A DNA stretch of 64,000 nt from Clostridiales bacterium Firm_08 (GCA_001604045.1 LVAN01000009.1:20032-84031); one strand, 5' to 3'. Shown: positions 24,049-33,045, counted from the stretch's first letter. The notes: generated by a model from the letters alone, not told the origin. Numbers and translations: made by a program.

Positions 24049-25089
24049 TCAGTTTTTCAGCTTGGGGTCGAACGCGTCGCGCAGTCCGTCCCCGAACAGG
24101 TTGAATACGAGGATGGTCACGCTGATAAAGATCGCGGGGAACAACAACAGGTGGGGGAAGGTGTTCATACCCTTGACCGCGTCGGTCGCGAGCGATCCGA
24201 GCGACGGCATCGGGGCGGCGACGCCGAGCCCCAGGAAGGACAGATAACTCTCGGTAAAGATCGCAGAGGGGATCTGCAGCGTTGTCGTAACGATCAGCGT
24301 TCCGATACAGTTGGTCAAAAGATGCTTGCGGATGATCCTGCCGTTGCCGGCGCCCATCGCGCGGGCGGCGGTCACATACTCCGATTCTTTCAGCACGAGG
24401 ACCTGTGAACGTGTGATCCGCGCCATGCCGACCCAGTACAACAGAACGAAAACGATAAAGATCGCGATGAGGTTCGGACCTACGGTCTGCATCCACTGGA
24501 AGCCCTTGACGGTCGCCAGTGTTTTCAGCGGATCGCGCAGCACCATCGCGAGGATGATGATGAGCAGGATATCCGGGATGGTGTAAAGGATGTCGGTGAA
24601 CCGCATCATGATGTTGTCGATCCACCCGCCGGCAAATCCGGCGATGGCGCCGAACAGGGAACCGACGAGAAGTACCAGCGCCGCGCAGACGAGACCGACC
24701 GTCAGACTGATGCGGGTGCCCATCATCAGGCGGACCGCGAAATCACGGCCGAGTTTGTCGGTGCCGCAGACGTGCGGGAATACTTTTTCTCCCGCGTCGA
24801 TGCGCGCCTGCTCCGCCGTGCTGTATTTGAAAGGAGCGAGGTTCTCGCTGCCCTGGATCTGCTGTTCGTAACTGTACGGCCAGAAGGCGGGCAGGAAATA
24901 CGCGAATATAACGATGAGAATGATCACGGCGAGACTTACGACGGCGATCTTGTTGCGGAACAGGCGGCGGAAGCCGTCTTTCCAGAAACTGACGCTTTCC
25001 CGCATGATGACGAGGCTTTCTTTTTCCTCCGACGTCGCGGGCGCGAACTCGTCCGGATCTATGTGAAGGCTGATCGGATTTTTCTTCAT
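24049..25089 (-). CDS. oppC: Oligopeptide ABC transporter permease OppC
   Basis: 346-residue inner permease with six predicted membrane helices. An N-terminal OppC_N region (about 30-60, FWKDGFRRLFRNKIAVVSL) is present. The EAA-type coupling motif is visible as AARAMGAGNGRIIRKHLLTN. The family C-terminus VTILVFNLFGDGLRDAFDPKLKN is complete. It forms the peptide channel with OppB, whose gene ends 13 bp upstream. Confidence 0.95.
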   Translation of the reverse strand: MKKNPISLHIDPDEFAPATSEEKESLVIMRESVSFWKDGFRRLFRNKIAVVSLAVIILIVIFAYFLPAFWPYSYEQQIQGSENLAPFKYSTAEQARIDAGEKVFPHVCGTDKLGRDFAVRLMMGTRISLTVGLVCAALVLLVGSLFGAIAGFAGGWIDNIMMRFTDILYTIPDILLIIILAMVLRDPLKTLATVKGFQWMQTVGPNLIAIFIVFVLLYWVGMARITRSQVLVLKESEYVTAARAMGAGNGRIIRKHLLTNCIGTLIVTTTLQIPSAIFTESYLSFLGLGVAAPMPSLGSLATDAVKGMNTFPHLLLFPAIFISVTILVFNLFGDGLRDAFDPKLKN

Positions 25090-25102
25090 GTTTCGGCTCC
25101 CC

Positions 25103-26020
25103 TTACTTCAGATTGATACGCGGATCGATGACCTTGTAGAGAATGTCGACGATCACGTTTGCCGTGATGATGAGCGTGGCAAGGATGATGGTCGTGCCCA
25201 TCACCATCGTGTAGTCACGGTTGACGATGGAGGAGACGAATTCTCTGCCCAGCCCCGGGATCGTAAAGATCTTTTCCACGACGAAGGATCCGGTCATCAG
25301 TCCCGCGAGCATCGGTCCGACGTAGGTAATGACGGGCAGGACCGCGTTGCGGAGAGCGTGCTTGAAAATGATCTTGAAATTGGCAAGTCCTTTGGCTTTT
25401 GCCGTACGGATGTAATCCTGCCCCATCACGTCCAGCAGACTGGAACGCATCAGACGCGTGATATACGCGGTGGGGTAGATGGCGAGCGCCGTGACGGGCA
25501 TTATGTAGGAAGCAAGGGAGTTGAGCCCGACGGTCGGCAGGATATTGAGCTTACTGCCGAAAAAGTACAGCAGCAGCACACTGCTGATAAAACTCGGTAT
25601 CGCGATGCCGCACGTTGTAAAGACTATGATGGTATTGTCCGCGAGCTTTCCGCGGTTGTACGCCGACAGGCATCCGAGCGGTATGCCGAGCAGCAGCGCG
25701 ATAAGCACCGCGATGCCGGCAAGTCTAGCGGAAACGGGGAATTTCGAGAAAATAATGCCGGAGACCGTCCGCCCTCTCTGCCGCAGGCTGACGCCCATAT
25801 CGCCTTTCAGAAAGTCGGTCATATAGGTGGCGTACCGCTGCATGATGGGCTTGTCCAGGCCGTATTTCGCGGCAAGCGCCGCCTGCGCCTCCTGACTGAT
25901 GGATTTTTCCGCGACGAACGGGCCGCCCGGCACCATATTCATCAGAAAGAACGTCAGTGTCGCGACGATGAAAATGCTGAGAAGCCCCATCGCCACTCTC
26001 TTGACTGCGTATTTTAACAT
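25103..26020 (-). CDS. oppB: Oligopeptide ABC transporter permease OppB
   Basis: 305 residues from the ATG at 26020, which has CGGAGG upstream; the in-frame extension to 26080 lies over the promoter leader and is rejected. It is a typical OppB/DppB permease: the first helix MGLLSIFIVATLTFFLMNMVPG, the coupling motif RTAKAKGLANFKIIFKHALRNAVLPV, and the C-terminal DILYKVIDPRINLK. It is the first gene of the oppBCDFA operon, behind a consensus promoter at 26101-26129. Confidence 0.95.
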   Translation of the reverse strand: MLKYAVKRVAMGLLSIFIVATLTFFLMNMVPGGPFVAEKSISQEAQAALAAKYGLDKPIMQRYATYMTDFLKGDMGVSLRQRGRTVSGIIFSKFPVSARLAGIAVLIALLLGIPLGCLSAYNRGKLADNTIIVFTTCGIAIPSFISSVLLLYFFGSKLNILPTVGLNSLASYIMPVTALAIYPTAYITRLMRSSLLDVMGQDYIRTAKAKGLANFKIIFKHALRNAVLPVITYVGPMLAGLMTGSFVVEKIFTIPGLGREFVSSIVNRDYTMVMGTTIILATLIITANVIVDILYKVIDPRINLK

Positions 26021-26100
26021 TCCATGCGCCTCCGATTTTTTTTGAAAATCATCCGCGCACACGTCGTGTCGCACACGCACACAATTTCCTATCTTAACTT

Positions 26101-26129
26101 ATTTTACAGTATCCTGTTACTTTTGTCAA
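26101..26129 (-). promoter_or_regulatory. Sigma-A promoter of the opp operon
   Basis: On the minus strand TTGACA (26124-26129), 17-bp spacer, TAAAAT (26101-26106), about 80 bp before oppB. Confidence 0.85.
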
Positions 26130-26176
26130 GGCGAATTTGTGCAAAATGCCGAACGATGACCGCCTTTATCTCAGTC

Positions 26177-26713
26177 TCATTTTTTCGCGGGGAATATCCA
26201 CCAGCAGGATACGACGGCGACGATGATAAACGCGGCGATGGGACAGAAACCGCCCAGTCCCGCCGCCCCGAAATAGGTGATCAGGCTGATGACGCTTCGC
26301 GCGGTCCATTTGAATTTTTGACCGGCCTCTTTCAGAATGAGGTAATACATCAGGTGGAAGGCGACGCTCGCCAGCGACATATCCGCGAAGTAAAGACAAA
26401 GCGGGATCCATGAGGTCGGATAGGTCCCGACCCATGCCGTGGCAAAGGGAATGAAGGACATCACGAACATCCAGGCAATGTTGCACCACAGGATACCGAC
26501 GTTGATCCTTTCTCCCATTTGAAAGATCAGATGATGGTTGACCCAATAAATAGCGATGAATAAGAAACTTAGAAGATAGGCAAGCAGTGTTGGCCCGAGC
26601 GCCAGCAGATCGCCGAACCTGTCGCCGACCGGCTGCTTGAGTTCCAGTACCATAATGGTGATAATGATCGCCAGCACACCGTCGCTGAACGCTTCCAGTC
26701 TGTTCTTTTCCAT
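26177..26713 (-). CDS. TMEM175-family (DUF1211) membrane protein, probable K+ channel
   Basis: 178 residues with about six hydrophobic segments. The N-terminal helix carries the family signature RLEAFSDGVLAIIITIMVLEL, including the FSD motif that lines the pore in TMEM175 channels. Bacterial members form tetrameric potassium-selective channels in the cytoplasmic membrane. The gene stands alone between the opp promoter and a divergent glycan branching enzyme, with GGGGGAT as the SD. Physiological role unknown. Confidence 0.88.
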   Translation of the reverse strand: MEKNRLEAFSDGVLAIIITIMVLELKQPVGDRFGDLLALGPTLLAYLLSFLFIAIYWVNHHLIFQMGERINVGILWCNIAWMFVMSFIPFATAWVGTYPTSWIPLCLYFADMSLASVAFHLMYYLILKEAGQKFKWTARSVISLITYFGAAGLGGFCPIAAFIIVAVVSCWWIFPAKK

Positions 26714-26878
26714 ATGATCCCCCTGATATCATAATATACAAAAGGCGGCGCCCTTTTTTGTCAGATCCTGACTTTTTACTTTGTGCCCTGTTTTATCCAT
26801 TATAGCGCGCAAACCCGTCAAATGCAAAGATTTTTTGCCGGAATTGAAAACGCGTCAATACATACGCTTTCACAGAGA

Positions 26879-26906
26879 TTGACAAAACGTGCCGGTATGG
26901 TATATA
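26879..26906 (+). promoter_or_regulatory. Promoter for the branching enzyme gene
   Basis: TTGACA (26879-26884), 16-bp spacer, TATATA (26901-26906), 35 bp before the start codon. Confidence 0.7.
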
Positions 26907-26940
26907 GTTATTATATAAGAAAGTTTTGCGGGAGGGAAAA

Positions 26941-28932
26941 ATGTATCAGATCATAGACAGATTTCCGGAACTCACGCCTTTCAGCGGCGACATCGATCTG
27001 CGCATGGAGCGTTATAAACAAAAACGTGAGCAGCTGGTGGGAGCGGGCGGATCGCTGGTCGACTTCGCCAACGCTCACAACTGGTACGGTTTTCACAAAA
27101 CAGAGGACGGTTGGGTGTATCGTGAGTGGGCGCCCGCCGCGGATATGGTGTATCTTACCGGGGATTTCAACGATTGGCACTGGACGGACACGCCCCTGAC
27201 AAAAACGGACGGCGGAAGCTGGGAGTTGTTTTTGCCCGGCGACACGCTGCGGCAGGGAAGCAGGGTGCTGACGATCGTCAGAAACGGCGACAGACTTACC
27301 CAGCATATCCCGCTGTATGCCCGCCGTGTGACGCAGGACCCCGCCACGATGAGCTGGTGTTGTGAAGTGTGGGACGATACCGAAAAGTATCCGTGGACCG
27401 ACGACGGCTTTTGCCGCAACGACGCGCCGCTGATCTATGAGGCGCATATCGGTATGTGCGGCGAGGACTTCCGCATCGAGACCTACCGCACCTTTGCGGA
27501 TAAGGTCCTGCCTCACGTGCAGTATCTGGGATACAACACCATCCAGCTTATGGCGATCATGGAACATCCCTATTACGGTTCGTTCGGCTATCAGGTCAGC
27601 AGTTTTTACGCGGCTTCCAGCCGGTTCGGATATCCGGATGAGCTCAAATATCTCATCAACAAAGCGCACAGTATGGGGATCCGCGTTTTGCTCGACGTGG
27701 TGCATTCTCACGCGGTCGGCAACACGCTGGAAGGCATCAATATGTTCGACGGGACCGAATACCAGTTCTTCCACAGCGGCGCCAGGGGCGATCATCCGGC
27801 GTGGGGGACCAAACTGTTTGATTACGACAAGCCCGAAGTGCTTCATTTTCTGCTCAGCAATCTGCAATTCTGGATGGAGGAATATCATTTTGACGGATTT
27901 CGTTTTGACGGCGTGACCTCCATGCTTTATCACGATCACGCCCTCGGCACGAATTTCAGCGATCTTTCCATGTATTTTACGATGAACACCGACATCCAGG
28001 CGCTGAATTATCTCCAGCTCGCGAACGAACTGGTGCACAGTATAAAGCCGCATTGCCTGACCATTGCCGAGGATATGAGCGGTATGCCCGGTATGTGCGA
28101 TCCGATCGGCGACGGCGGCATAGGCTTTGATTACAGACTGGGTATGGGGCTCCCGGATATGTGGATCAAACTGATCAAGGAGTGTCCTGACGAGCATTGG
28201 AACCTTGGGGCGATCTGGCATGAACTCACCAACAGAAACGCCATGACCGTATCTTACGCCGAAAGCCACGACCAGGCGCTTGTGGGCGATCAGACCATTA
28301 TGTTCCGGCTGGCGGGCGCCGCCATGTATGATCAAATGAAAAAAGACTGTCATACACCGGTCATCGACCGCGCGATGGCGCTGCACAAAATGATCCGTCT
28401 GCTGACGCTTGCCGCCGGCGGCAACGGATACCTTGATTTTATGGGAAACGAATTCGGGCACCCCGAATGGATCGATTTTCCGCGCGAGGGCAACGGCAAC
28501 AGCTTTATGTACTGCCGCAGACAGTGGAGCCTTTTGTTCGATCCCTCGCTCAAATATCAGGATCTGGGTTATTTTGACCGGGATATGGTGCATACGGCGT
28601 CATATTACAGGATATTCGATCAGTGCTGGCCGGATATCAAATGGATCCATGAGGACGACAAGGTGATCGCTTTCGAGCGGGGCGGGCTTTTGTTCGCGTT
28701 CAATTTCTCGCCGGACAGGGATCACGCCGACTACGCGATCCCCGTCAGCCGCGGCGAGGACTATGAGGTGCTTTTCACCAGCGACGACGGCATTTACGGC
28801 GGCTTTGGCAGGATCGCGCGCGGCGCGCACAGCGCGTTCACGCCGGGGATGGACGGCAATTTCGTGAAACTGTATATGCCGGCAAGGACCTGCGTCGTCC
28901 TTTGTCCGAAAAGCCTTCGCGAAAAAGAATAG
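26941..28932 (+). CDS. 1,4-alpha-glucan branching enzyme-like GH13 protein (eukaryote-like subfamily)
   Basis: 663 residues from the ATG at 26941 (GGGAGGG SD). An N-terminal CBM48-like domain has GWVYREWAPAADMVYLTGDFNDWH. The GH13 barrel has YEAHIGMCGED, GYNTIQLMAIMEHPYYGSFGYQV, VLLDVVHSHA, GFRFDGVTSML (nucleophile Asp323), TIAEDMSG (acid Glu377) and YAESHDQALVGD (Asp444). The C-terminal beta domain ends in PARTCVVLCPKSL. The MLYHDHALGTNF and SHDQALVGD stretches match eukaryotic glycogen/starch branching enzymes (GH13_8) better than bacterial GlgB (GH13_9). It should introduce alpha-1,6 branches into cytoplasmic alpha-glucan. It is isolated from other glg genes in this window. Confidence 0.88.
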   Translation: MYQIIDRFPELTPFSGDIDLRMERYKQKREQLVGAGGSLVDFANAHNWYGFHKTEDGWVYREWAPAADMVYLTGDFNDWHWTDTPLTKTDGGSWELFLPGDTLRQGSRVLTIVRNGDRLTQHIPLYARRVTQDPATMSWCCEVWDDTEKYPWTDDGFCRNDAPLIYEAHIGMCGEDFRIETYRTFADKVLPHVQYLGYNTIQLMAIMEHPYYGSFGYQVSSFYAASSRFGYPDELKYLINKAHSMGIRVLLDVVHSHAVGNTLEGINMFDGTEYQFFHSGARGDHPAWGTKLFDYDKPEVLHFLLSNLQFWMEEYHFDGFRFDGVTSMLYHDHALGTNFSDLSMYFTMNTDIQALNYLQLANELVHSIKPHCLTIAEDMSGMPGMCDPIGDGGIGFDYRLGMGLPDMWIKLIKECPDEHWNLGAIWHELTNRNAMTVSYAESHDQALVGDQTIMFRLAGAAMYDQMKKDCHTPVIDRAMALHKMIRLLTLAAGGNGYLDFMGNEFGHPEWIDFPREGNGNSFMYCRRQWSLLFDPSLKYQDLGYFDRDMVHTASYYRIFDQCWPDIKWIHEDDKVIAFERGGLLFAFNFSPDRDHADYAIPVSRGEDYEVLFTSDDGIYGGFGRIARGAHSAFTPGMDGNFVKLYMPARTCVVLCPKSLREKE

Positions 28933-28946
28933 ACTTGTTAAGGCGA

Positions 28947-28978
28947 TAAAAAGCAGCAGATATCATCTGCTGCTTTTT
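28947..28978 (+). terminator. Terminator after the branching enzyme gene
   Basis: AAAAAGCAGCAGAT / ATCTGCTGCTTTTTT hairpin with U-run. Confidence 0.9.
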
Positions 28979-29009
28979 TGCGATCAGTTGACGCCGCGGT
29001 TGCATACCA

Positions 29010-29066
29010 AGCCTCCTTCGGCGGCTTGGATAAAAAATCAAGCAGCCATCGGCTGCTTGATTTTTT
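29010..29066. terminator. Paired hairpins upstream of the tRNA-Ser remnant
   Basis: CCAAGCC...GGCTTGG (29010-29032) and AAAAAATCAAGCAGCC / GGCTGCTTGATTTTTT (29034-29066). The second is a bidirectional terminator. On the minus strand it would end a transcript through the tRNA-Ser 3' half, which suggests it is the original tRNA terminator. Confidence 0.75.
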
Positions 29067-29121
29067 GGCGGAAGCGGTGGGATTCGAACCCACGAGCCCG
29101 TGAGGACTACCTGATTTCGAG
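29066..29121 (-). pseudogene. tRNA-Ser(CGA) 3' half (truncated at the anticodon)
   Basis: Read on the minus strand this gives CTCGAAA (anticodon loop, CGA), TCAGG (3' anticodon stem), a long variable arm TAGTCCTCACGGGCTC, a T-arm GTGGG-TTCGAAT-CCCAC, then CGCTTCC, G and CCA. The 5' half (acceptor GGAAGCG, D-arm, CCTGA) is missing; the sequence beyond 29122 does not pair. This is a displaced tRNA 3' end of the kind left by integrase-mediated insertion. Its matching anticodon 5' stem occurs at 35762-35766. Confidence 0.8.
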
Positions 29122-29669
29122 TTACACTCTGTGTAAGAACCTACCTGCTGTTACAGTGTGTTTTTTGATGTCGAAAAGTTGTCGAATTGCTCGTAATTAC
29201 AAGAGAGAACGCCTTTTTTGATACACTTGTATTCTGTGAGTGCGAATAGGCGAAAATTCAGTGCATTATTGGCTAAATAGCGGACGAAAAAGACGTTTGG
29301 GGAGAAAAAAGAGAGAAAAATGGATTTCTGTTGTTGACTCGACCGAAAATCACATCCCACGTAATACCGTTTCTATTGCGGCGATGAAAACGGCGCCGTG
29401 GCGGTCAAGCATGAATTTGAGCCTTTTCAAAATCTTTGCGGTTTATTCTTCTCTTACGACAGTCGGTGGAATTGCGCTCTGTCCGCCGTCGTTCTTATTA
29501 TTTTCTTTATATCCTTTGTTATTTTTCCTGCTCTTGTGAGGATACCATGGCAGTCAATCTCGCGAGAGCGGTTGCAAGAAAGTGATGAGGTTCCTCACTT
29601 TTCGGCATTCTCCGGACCTGATAAATATTGAACGATTTGTAAAAAAAGATTTTTCCGGGCTAAAACTAT
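29122..29669. other. Non-coding, degraded left end of the island
   Basis: About 550 bp without a supported gene. The composition is more AT-rich than the surrounding DNA. Short open frames exist (for example 29151-29360 minus) but have no SD or family signal. A decayed integrase 3' end would be expected here if the island reading is right, but I could not recognise one. Confidence 0.4.
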
Positions 29670-29698
29670 TGACACCGTGTCAGCAAAGTGCTATAATA
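29670..29698 (+). promoter_or_regulatory. Promoter of the redox island operon
   Basis: TTGACA (29670-29675), 17-bp spacer, TATAAT (29693-29698). Confidence 0.88.
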
Positions 29699-29719
29699 CT
29701 GTTACTGACACGGAGTCAG
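29671..29719 (+). promoter_or_regulatory. Twin TetR operators overlapping the promoter
   Basis: A perfect palindrome TGACAC-C-GTGTCA (29671-29683) covers the -35. A near copy TGACAC-G-GAGTCA (29707-29719) lies just downstream of the -10. Their centres are 36 bp apart. They sit directly before the TetR gene, so autorepression is very likely. Confidence 0.75.
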
Positions 29720-29746
29720 AACGCTGAATGAAAAAGGAGAGCTGCA

Positions 29747-30355
29747 ATGTCAACAAGGGAACCGGCGGAAGTCCGGGAGGAAGAGATCCTTAACGCCTGC
29801 GAAAAGCTTTACGAAAAAAAGAACTTCAGGGACGTCACCATAAAGGATATAGGAGCTGAGACGTCATTCTCACGTCCGTCCATTTACAACTATTTTCAGA
29901 CGAAGGAGGAAATATTCCTGAAACTGTTCGAGCGCGAATACCTTCTCTGGTGCGACGATCTTGAAGGGATAGGAGGCGAAGAAACATCCGCCTCCGATCT
30001 CCCGGAAAAGATTGCAAGGAGTCTGGAGAAGCGCGCGCTTATGCTTAAACTCCTTGCCGTCAATCTATACGATATGGAGGAAAACAGCCGAATCGAACGT
30101 CTCGTCTCATTTAAGAAGGCTTATGGAAAAAGCGTTGCGTTGTTTGACGGAATACTGGCGAAGGTGTTTCCGGAAAAATCAGATACGGAGCGCAGACAAA
30201 CACTTGTAACTGCGTTTCAGTTCCTTCACGGCGTGTATCCCCACGCTCACGCCACGCCGAAGCAGATCGAGGCGATGAAAGAAGCCGGCTGCCGGTACGA
30301 CAGGAAAAGCATATACGAGCTTTCGCTCGCGGGGCTTACAAAGATATTAAAATAA
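29747..30355 (+). CDS. TetR/AcrR-family transcriptional regulator
   Basis: 202 residues. The N-terminal TetR helix-turn-helix is EEEILNACEKLYEKKNFRDVTIKDIGAETSFSRPSIYNYFQTKEEIF, a very canonical match. The C-terminal ligand-binding domain (about 65-200) is of an unassigned subtype, with a FLHGVYPHAHATPKQIEAM stretch. SD AAAAGGAG. It is the first gene of the redox operon and lies behind two TGACAC palindromes, so it probably represses itself and the downstream oxidoreductases until an inducer, perhaps a reactive aldehyde or quinone, binds. The iron alcohol dehydrogenase gene follows 16 bp later. Confidence 0.93.
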   Translation: MSTREPAEVREEEILNACEKLYEKKNFRDVTIKDIGAETSFSRPSIYNYFQTKEEIFLKLFEREYLLWCDDLEGIGGEETSASDLPEKIARSLEKRALMLKLLAVNLYDMEENSRIERLVSFKKAYGKSVALFDGILAKVFPEKSDTERRQTLVTAFQFLHGVYPHAHATPKQIEAMKEAGCRYDRKSIYELSLAGLTKILK

Positions 30356-30371
30356 TCGGAGGACAAACAAA

Positions 30372-31544
30372 ATGATCGGAAATTTCACCTATTACACACC
30401 CACAAAGCTCTGTTTCGGCAAGGATTGCATAAAAGACCTTCCCGGCGTTATCGGACGGTACGGCAGAAACGTACTGCTAACCTACGGCGGAGGTTCCATC
30501 AAAAAAATGGGGCTTTACGACAGAGTAAAAGAGCTGCTTAAAGATTTCAATATCGTCGAGCTTTCGGGAATCGAGCCGAACCCCAAATACGATCCGTCGG
30601 TCATTACCGGCGCGAGACTTTGTAAAGAAAACAATATCGACGTCATCCTCTCGGTAGGAGGCGGCTCGGTACTCGACTGCTCCAAAGCGATCTCCGCCTG
30701 CGCCAAATACGACGGCGAGGGCTGGGACCTGATCTCCAGCAAGGTCAAGGCGAAAGAAGCGCTTCCCGTGGTGGACATCATCACGCTCGCGGCGACCGGC
30801 AGCGAATACGACGCCGGCTGTGTTATCTCCAATACCGCGATAAACGACAAACGCGGCTATATGGACGATCATCTTTACCCCGTCGCGTCCTTCCTTGATC
30901 CCGAATATACATTCAGCGTCAATAAATGGCAAACCGCCTGCGGAACCGCCGACGCGATCAACCACGTACTGGAGCAGTTCTTCGCAGACCCGCACTCGAC
31001 TTTCAACGACGGCGTCATGATCTCCGCGCTTCGCTCGCTTATGACAAACGTTAAGATTGCGCTTGAGACGCCGGACGACTACGCCGCTCGCTCGGAGCTA
31101 ATGTATGTCTGCTCCTGGGGATGCAACGGCATCCTCTCAAACGGCGCGGGTTATTCCGGCTGGCCGATGCACTCGATAGAGCACGCGCTTTCCGCCTATT
31201 TCGATATCACGCACGGTGCCGGGCTTGCAATCATCACGCCGCGCTGGATGAGAGAGATCTTATCGGATAAAACAATCGAAAGATTTGTGACGCTCGGCGT
31301 CGAACTTTTCGGATTTGACAAGGCTCTGCCCGATACGGATATGGCGGAAAAGGTCATCGAAGAGTTTTATCGGTTCTTTGAATCTATCGGTATCCCGATG
31401 CACCTCGGCGAGCTCGGCGTAAAGGCGGAATCAATAGAAGAAATGGCGGATCACATCCTTGAAAACGACAGCACAAACGAACCCTGGATGTACGCACCGC
31501 TTGATAAAAACGCGCTTATTCGCATTCTGAGCGCAAGTATGTAA
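30372..31544 (+). CDS. Iron-containing alcohol dehydrogenase (YqhD/BdhA-like)
   Basis: 390-residue Fe-ADH. It has NAD(P) binding through VILSVGGGSVLDCSKAISA and LAATGSEYDAGCVI. The metal site comprises Asp in TADAINHVLEQ, His in the same motif, and the downstream HSIEHALSAYFDITHGAGLAI histidines. The family is cytoplasmic and reduces aldehydes, including short-chain or toxic ones, with NADPH. The length and motifs are complete. It is the second gene in the TetR-controlled operon and is followed 14 bp later by a flavodoxin. That setting favours aldehyde detoxification or redox balancing over a fermentative role. Confidence 0.92.
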   Translation: MIGNFTYYTPTKLCFGKDCIKDLPGVIGRYGRNVLLTYGGGSIKKMGLYDRVKELLKDFNIVELSGIEPNPKYDPSVITGARLCKENNIDVILSVGGGSVLDCSKAISACAKYDGEGWDLISSKVKAKEALPVVDIITLAATGSEYDAGCVISNTAINDKRGYMDDHLYPVASFLDPEYTFSVNKWQTACGTADAINHVLEQFFADPHSTFNDGVMISALRSLMTNVKIALETPDDYAARSELMYVCSWGCNGILSNGAGYSGWPMHSIEHALSAYFDITHGAGLAIITPRWMREILSDKTIERFVTLGVELFGFDKALPDTDMAEKVIEEFYRFFESIGIPMHLGELGVKAESIEEMADHILENDSTNEPWMYAPLDKNALIRILSASM

Positions 31545-31558
31545 AGGAGAACAAAGTT

Positions 31559-32029
31559 ATGAAAAAGATTTTAGTGGCATATTTCAGCGCAAGCGGCGTT
31601 ACAAAAAAGGTCGCGGAGAAAATGGCGAAAGCCGTCGGAGGCGATCTGTTTGAAATAACGCCGGAACAGCTGTACACCCGCGCAGACCTTAACTGGATGG
31701 ACAAACAAAGTCGCAGTACGGTCGAAATGAAGGACAGAGACTGTCGTCCCGCTATGGCGGCAAAGCCGGACGTGAGCGGTTACGACGTTATCCTCGTCGG
31801 CTTCCCGGTATGGTGGTACCGTGAGCCGTCGATCATCGATACCTTTATGGAAAGCGCTGACTTCACCGGAAAGACCGTCGTGCCCTTCTGTACGTCGGGC
31901 GGCTCGGGTCTTGGCGATAGCGCAAAGAATATGCAGTCGCTCGCACCCGGCGCAAATGTGCTTGACGGAAAACGCTTTTCGTCTTCCGCCTCGGAGGACG
32001 AACTGAAAAAATGGGCTGAACAATTCTGA
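31559..32029 (+). CDS. Flavodoxin (cytoplasmic)
   Basis: 156 residues. The FMN phosphate loop is at the N-terminus (LVAYFSASGVTKKVAEKMA), followed by DVILVGFPVWWYREPSIIDTFME, where the tryptophans stack on the flavin, and VPFCTSGGSGLGDS. It has no signal peptide. It is a one- or two-electron carrier or a flavodoxin-fold quinone/dehalogenase-type reductase. Its paralogue two genes downstream is an exported lipoprotein, so the operon has an inside and an outside flavodoxin. It starts 14 bp after the Fe-ADH and ends 15 bp before an aldo/keto reductase. Confidence 0.92.
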   Translation: MKKILVAYFSASGVTKKVAEKMAKAVGGDLFEITPEQLYTRADLNWMDKQSRSTVEMKDRDCRPAMAAKPDVSGYDVILVGFPVWWYREPSIIDTFMESADFTGKTVVPFCTSGGSGLGDSAKNMQSLAPGANVLDGKRFSSSASEDELKKWAEQF

Positions 32030-32044
32030 AAAACGGAGGTTTTT

Positions 32045-32908
32045 ATGTTTAACGAATCATTGAAACTTTCAAACGGAGTGACGGTGCCGCAGCTCGCGCT
32101 CGGCACGTGGCTGATCGATGACGGCATCGTCGCTGATGCAGTAAGGTCGGCAATAGAAATAGGATACCGTCATATTGACACCGCGCAGGCATACGGCAAC
32201 GAAAGAGGCGTCGGAGAAGGCGTCCGCACCTGCGGGATACCGAGGGATCAGATCTTCGTCACGTCAAAGGTCGCGGCGGAGAACAAGGACTATGAATCCG
32301 CCGCAGACGGTATTGACGAAACCCTTCGCAAAACGGGATTCGACTATCTCGATATGATGATCATACACAGCCCGCAGCCGTGGGTGGAGGTCAATCAATC
32401 GGACAATCGCTACGTTGAGGGAAACCGCGAAGCCTGGCGTGCGCTTGAGGATGCGTATAAAGCGGGCAAACTTCGCGCCATCGGCGTATCCAATTTTCTG
32501 AAAGAGGACGTCGACAGCTTGTGGGAAGTCGCAGAGATCAAGCCGATGGTCAATCAGGTGCTTTGCCACATTTCAAACACACCGCTCGATCTGATCGGGT
32601 ATTGTCAGAGCAAGGGGATCGTTATGGAAGCGTATTCGCCCGTAGCGCACGGAGAGGCGATGAAGATCCAAGCTATCGCGGAGATGGCAAAGAAATACGG
32701 CGTGTCCGTGCCGCAGCTATGCATTCGTTACGACATTCAGCTCGGTATGATAGTTCTGCCCAAGACCGCCAATCCGGATCACATGAGATCGAACGCCGAA
32801 GTGGATTTCGAGATATCGTCCGAAGATATGGAAATTCTCAAACACGTTGAAACGATCAAAGATTACGGCGCACATAGCTTCTTCCCGGTGTTCGGAGGAA
32901 AATTGTAA
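32045..32908 (+). CDS. Aldo/keto reductase 1
   Basis: 287-residue AKR TIM barrel. The tetrad is visible: Asp in GYRHIDTAQAYGNE, Tyr in the same motif, Lys in VTSKVAAE and His in MMIIHSPQPW. The NADPH-binding region near the C-terminus is IVLPKTANPDHMRSN. It reduces aldehydes or ketones in the cytoplasm with NADPH. It is related to the second AKR in the operon but clearly diverged, so the two probably differ in substrate. SD GGAGG, 15 bp after the flavodoxin. Confidence 0.92.
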   Translation: MFNESLKLSNGVTVPQLALGTWLIDDGIVADAVRSAIEIGYRHIDTAQAYGNERGVGEGVRTCGIPRDQIFVTSKVAAENKDYESAADGIDETLRKTGFDYLDMMIIHSPQPWVEVNQSDNRYVEGNREAWRALEDAYKAGKLRAIGVSNFLKEDVDSLWEVAEIKPMVNQVLCHISNTPLDLIGYCQSKGIVMEAYSPVAHGEAMKIQAIAEMAKKYGVSVPQLCIRYDIQLGMIVLPKTANPDHMRSNAEVDFEISSEDMEILKHVETIKDYGAHSFFPVFGGKL

Positions 32909-32934
32909 TAATTCCCGGAGGTTTCAGAACACAG

Positions 32935-33000
32935 ATGAACTACCGTTTTACCAACATGCGCGATCTGAACGGCTCGCTTACAGCCGAAAGAGTGAATTAA
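32935..33000 (+). CDS. Possible 21-residue peptide or remnant
   Basis: ATG to TAA frame MNYRFTNMRDLNGSLTAERV-N, preceded by GGAGG at 32917-32921 with a long 13-base spacing. It lies in the 137-bp gap between the two AKR genes. It matches no family I know and may be a leftover of a deleted gene. Low certainty. Confidence 0.2.
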   Translation: MNYRFTNMRDLNGSLTAERVN

Positions 33001-33045
33001 TATAAACTAATATAAAAGATATGATTTAATAAATCGGAGGTCAAT

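Noticed and set aside
26911..28593. 560-codon minus-strand frame over the branching enzyme
   Set aside because: Shadow of the GH13 gene, which has complete catalytic motifs.
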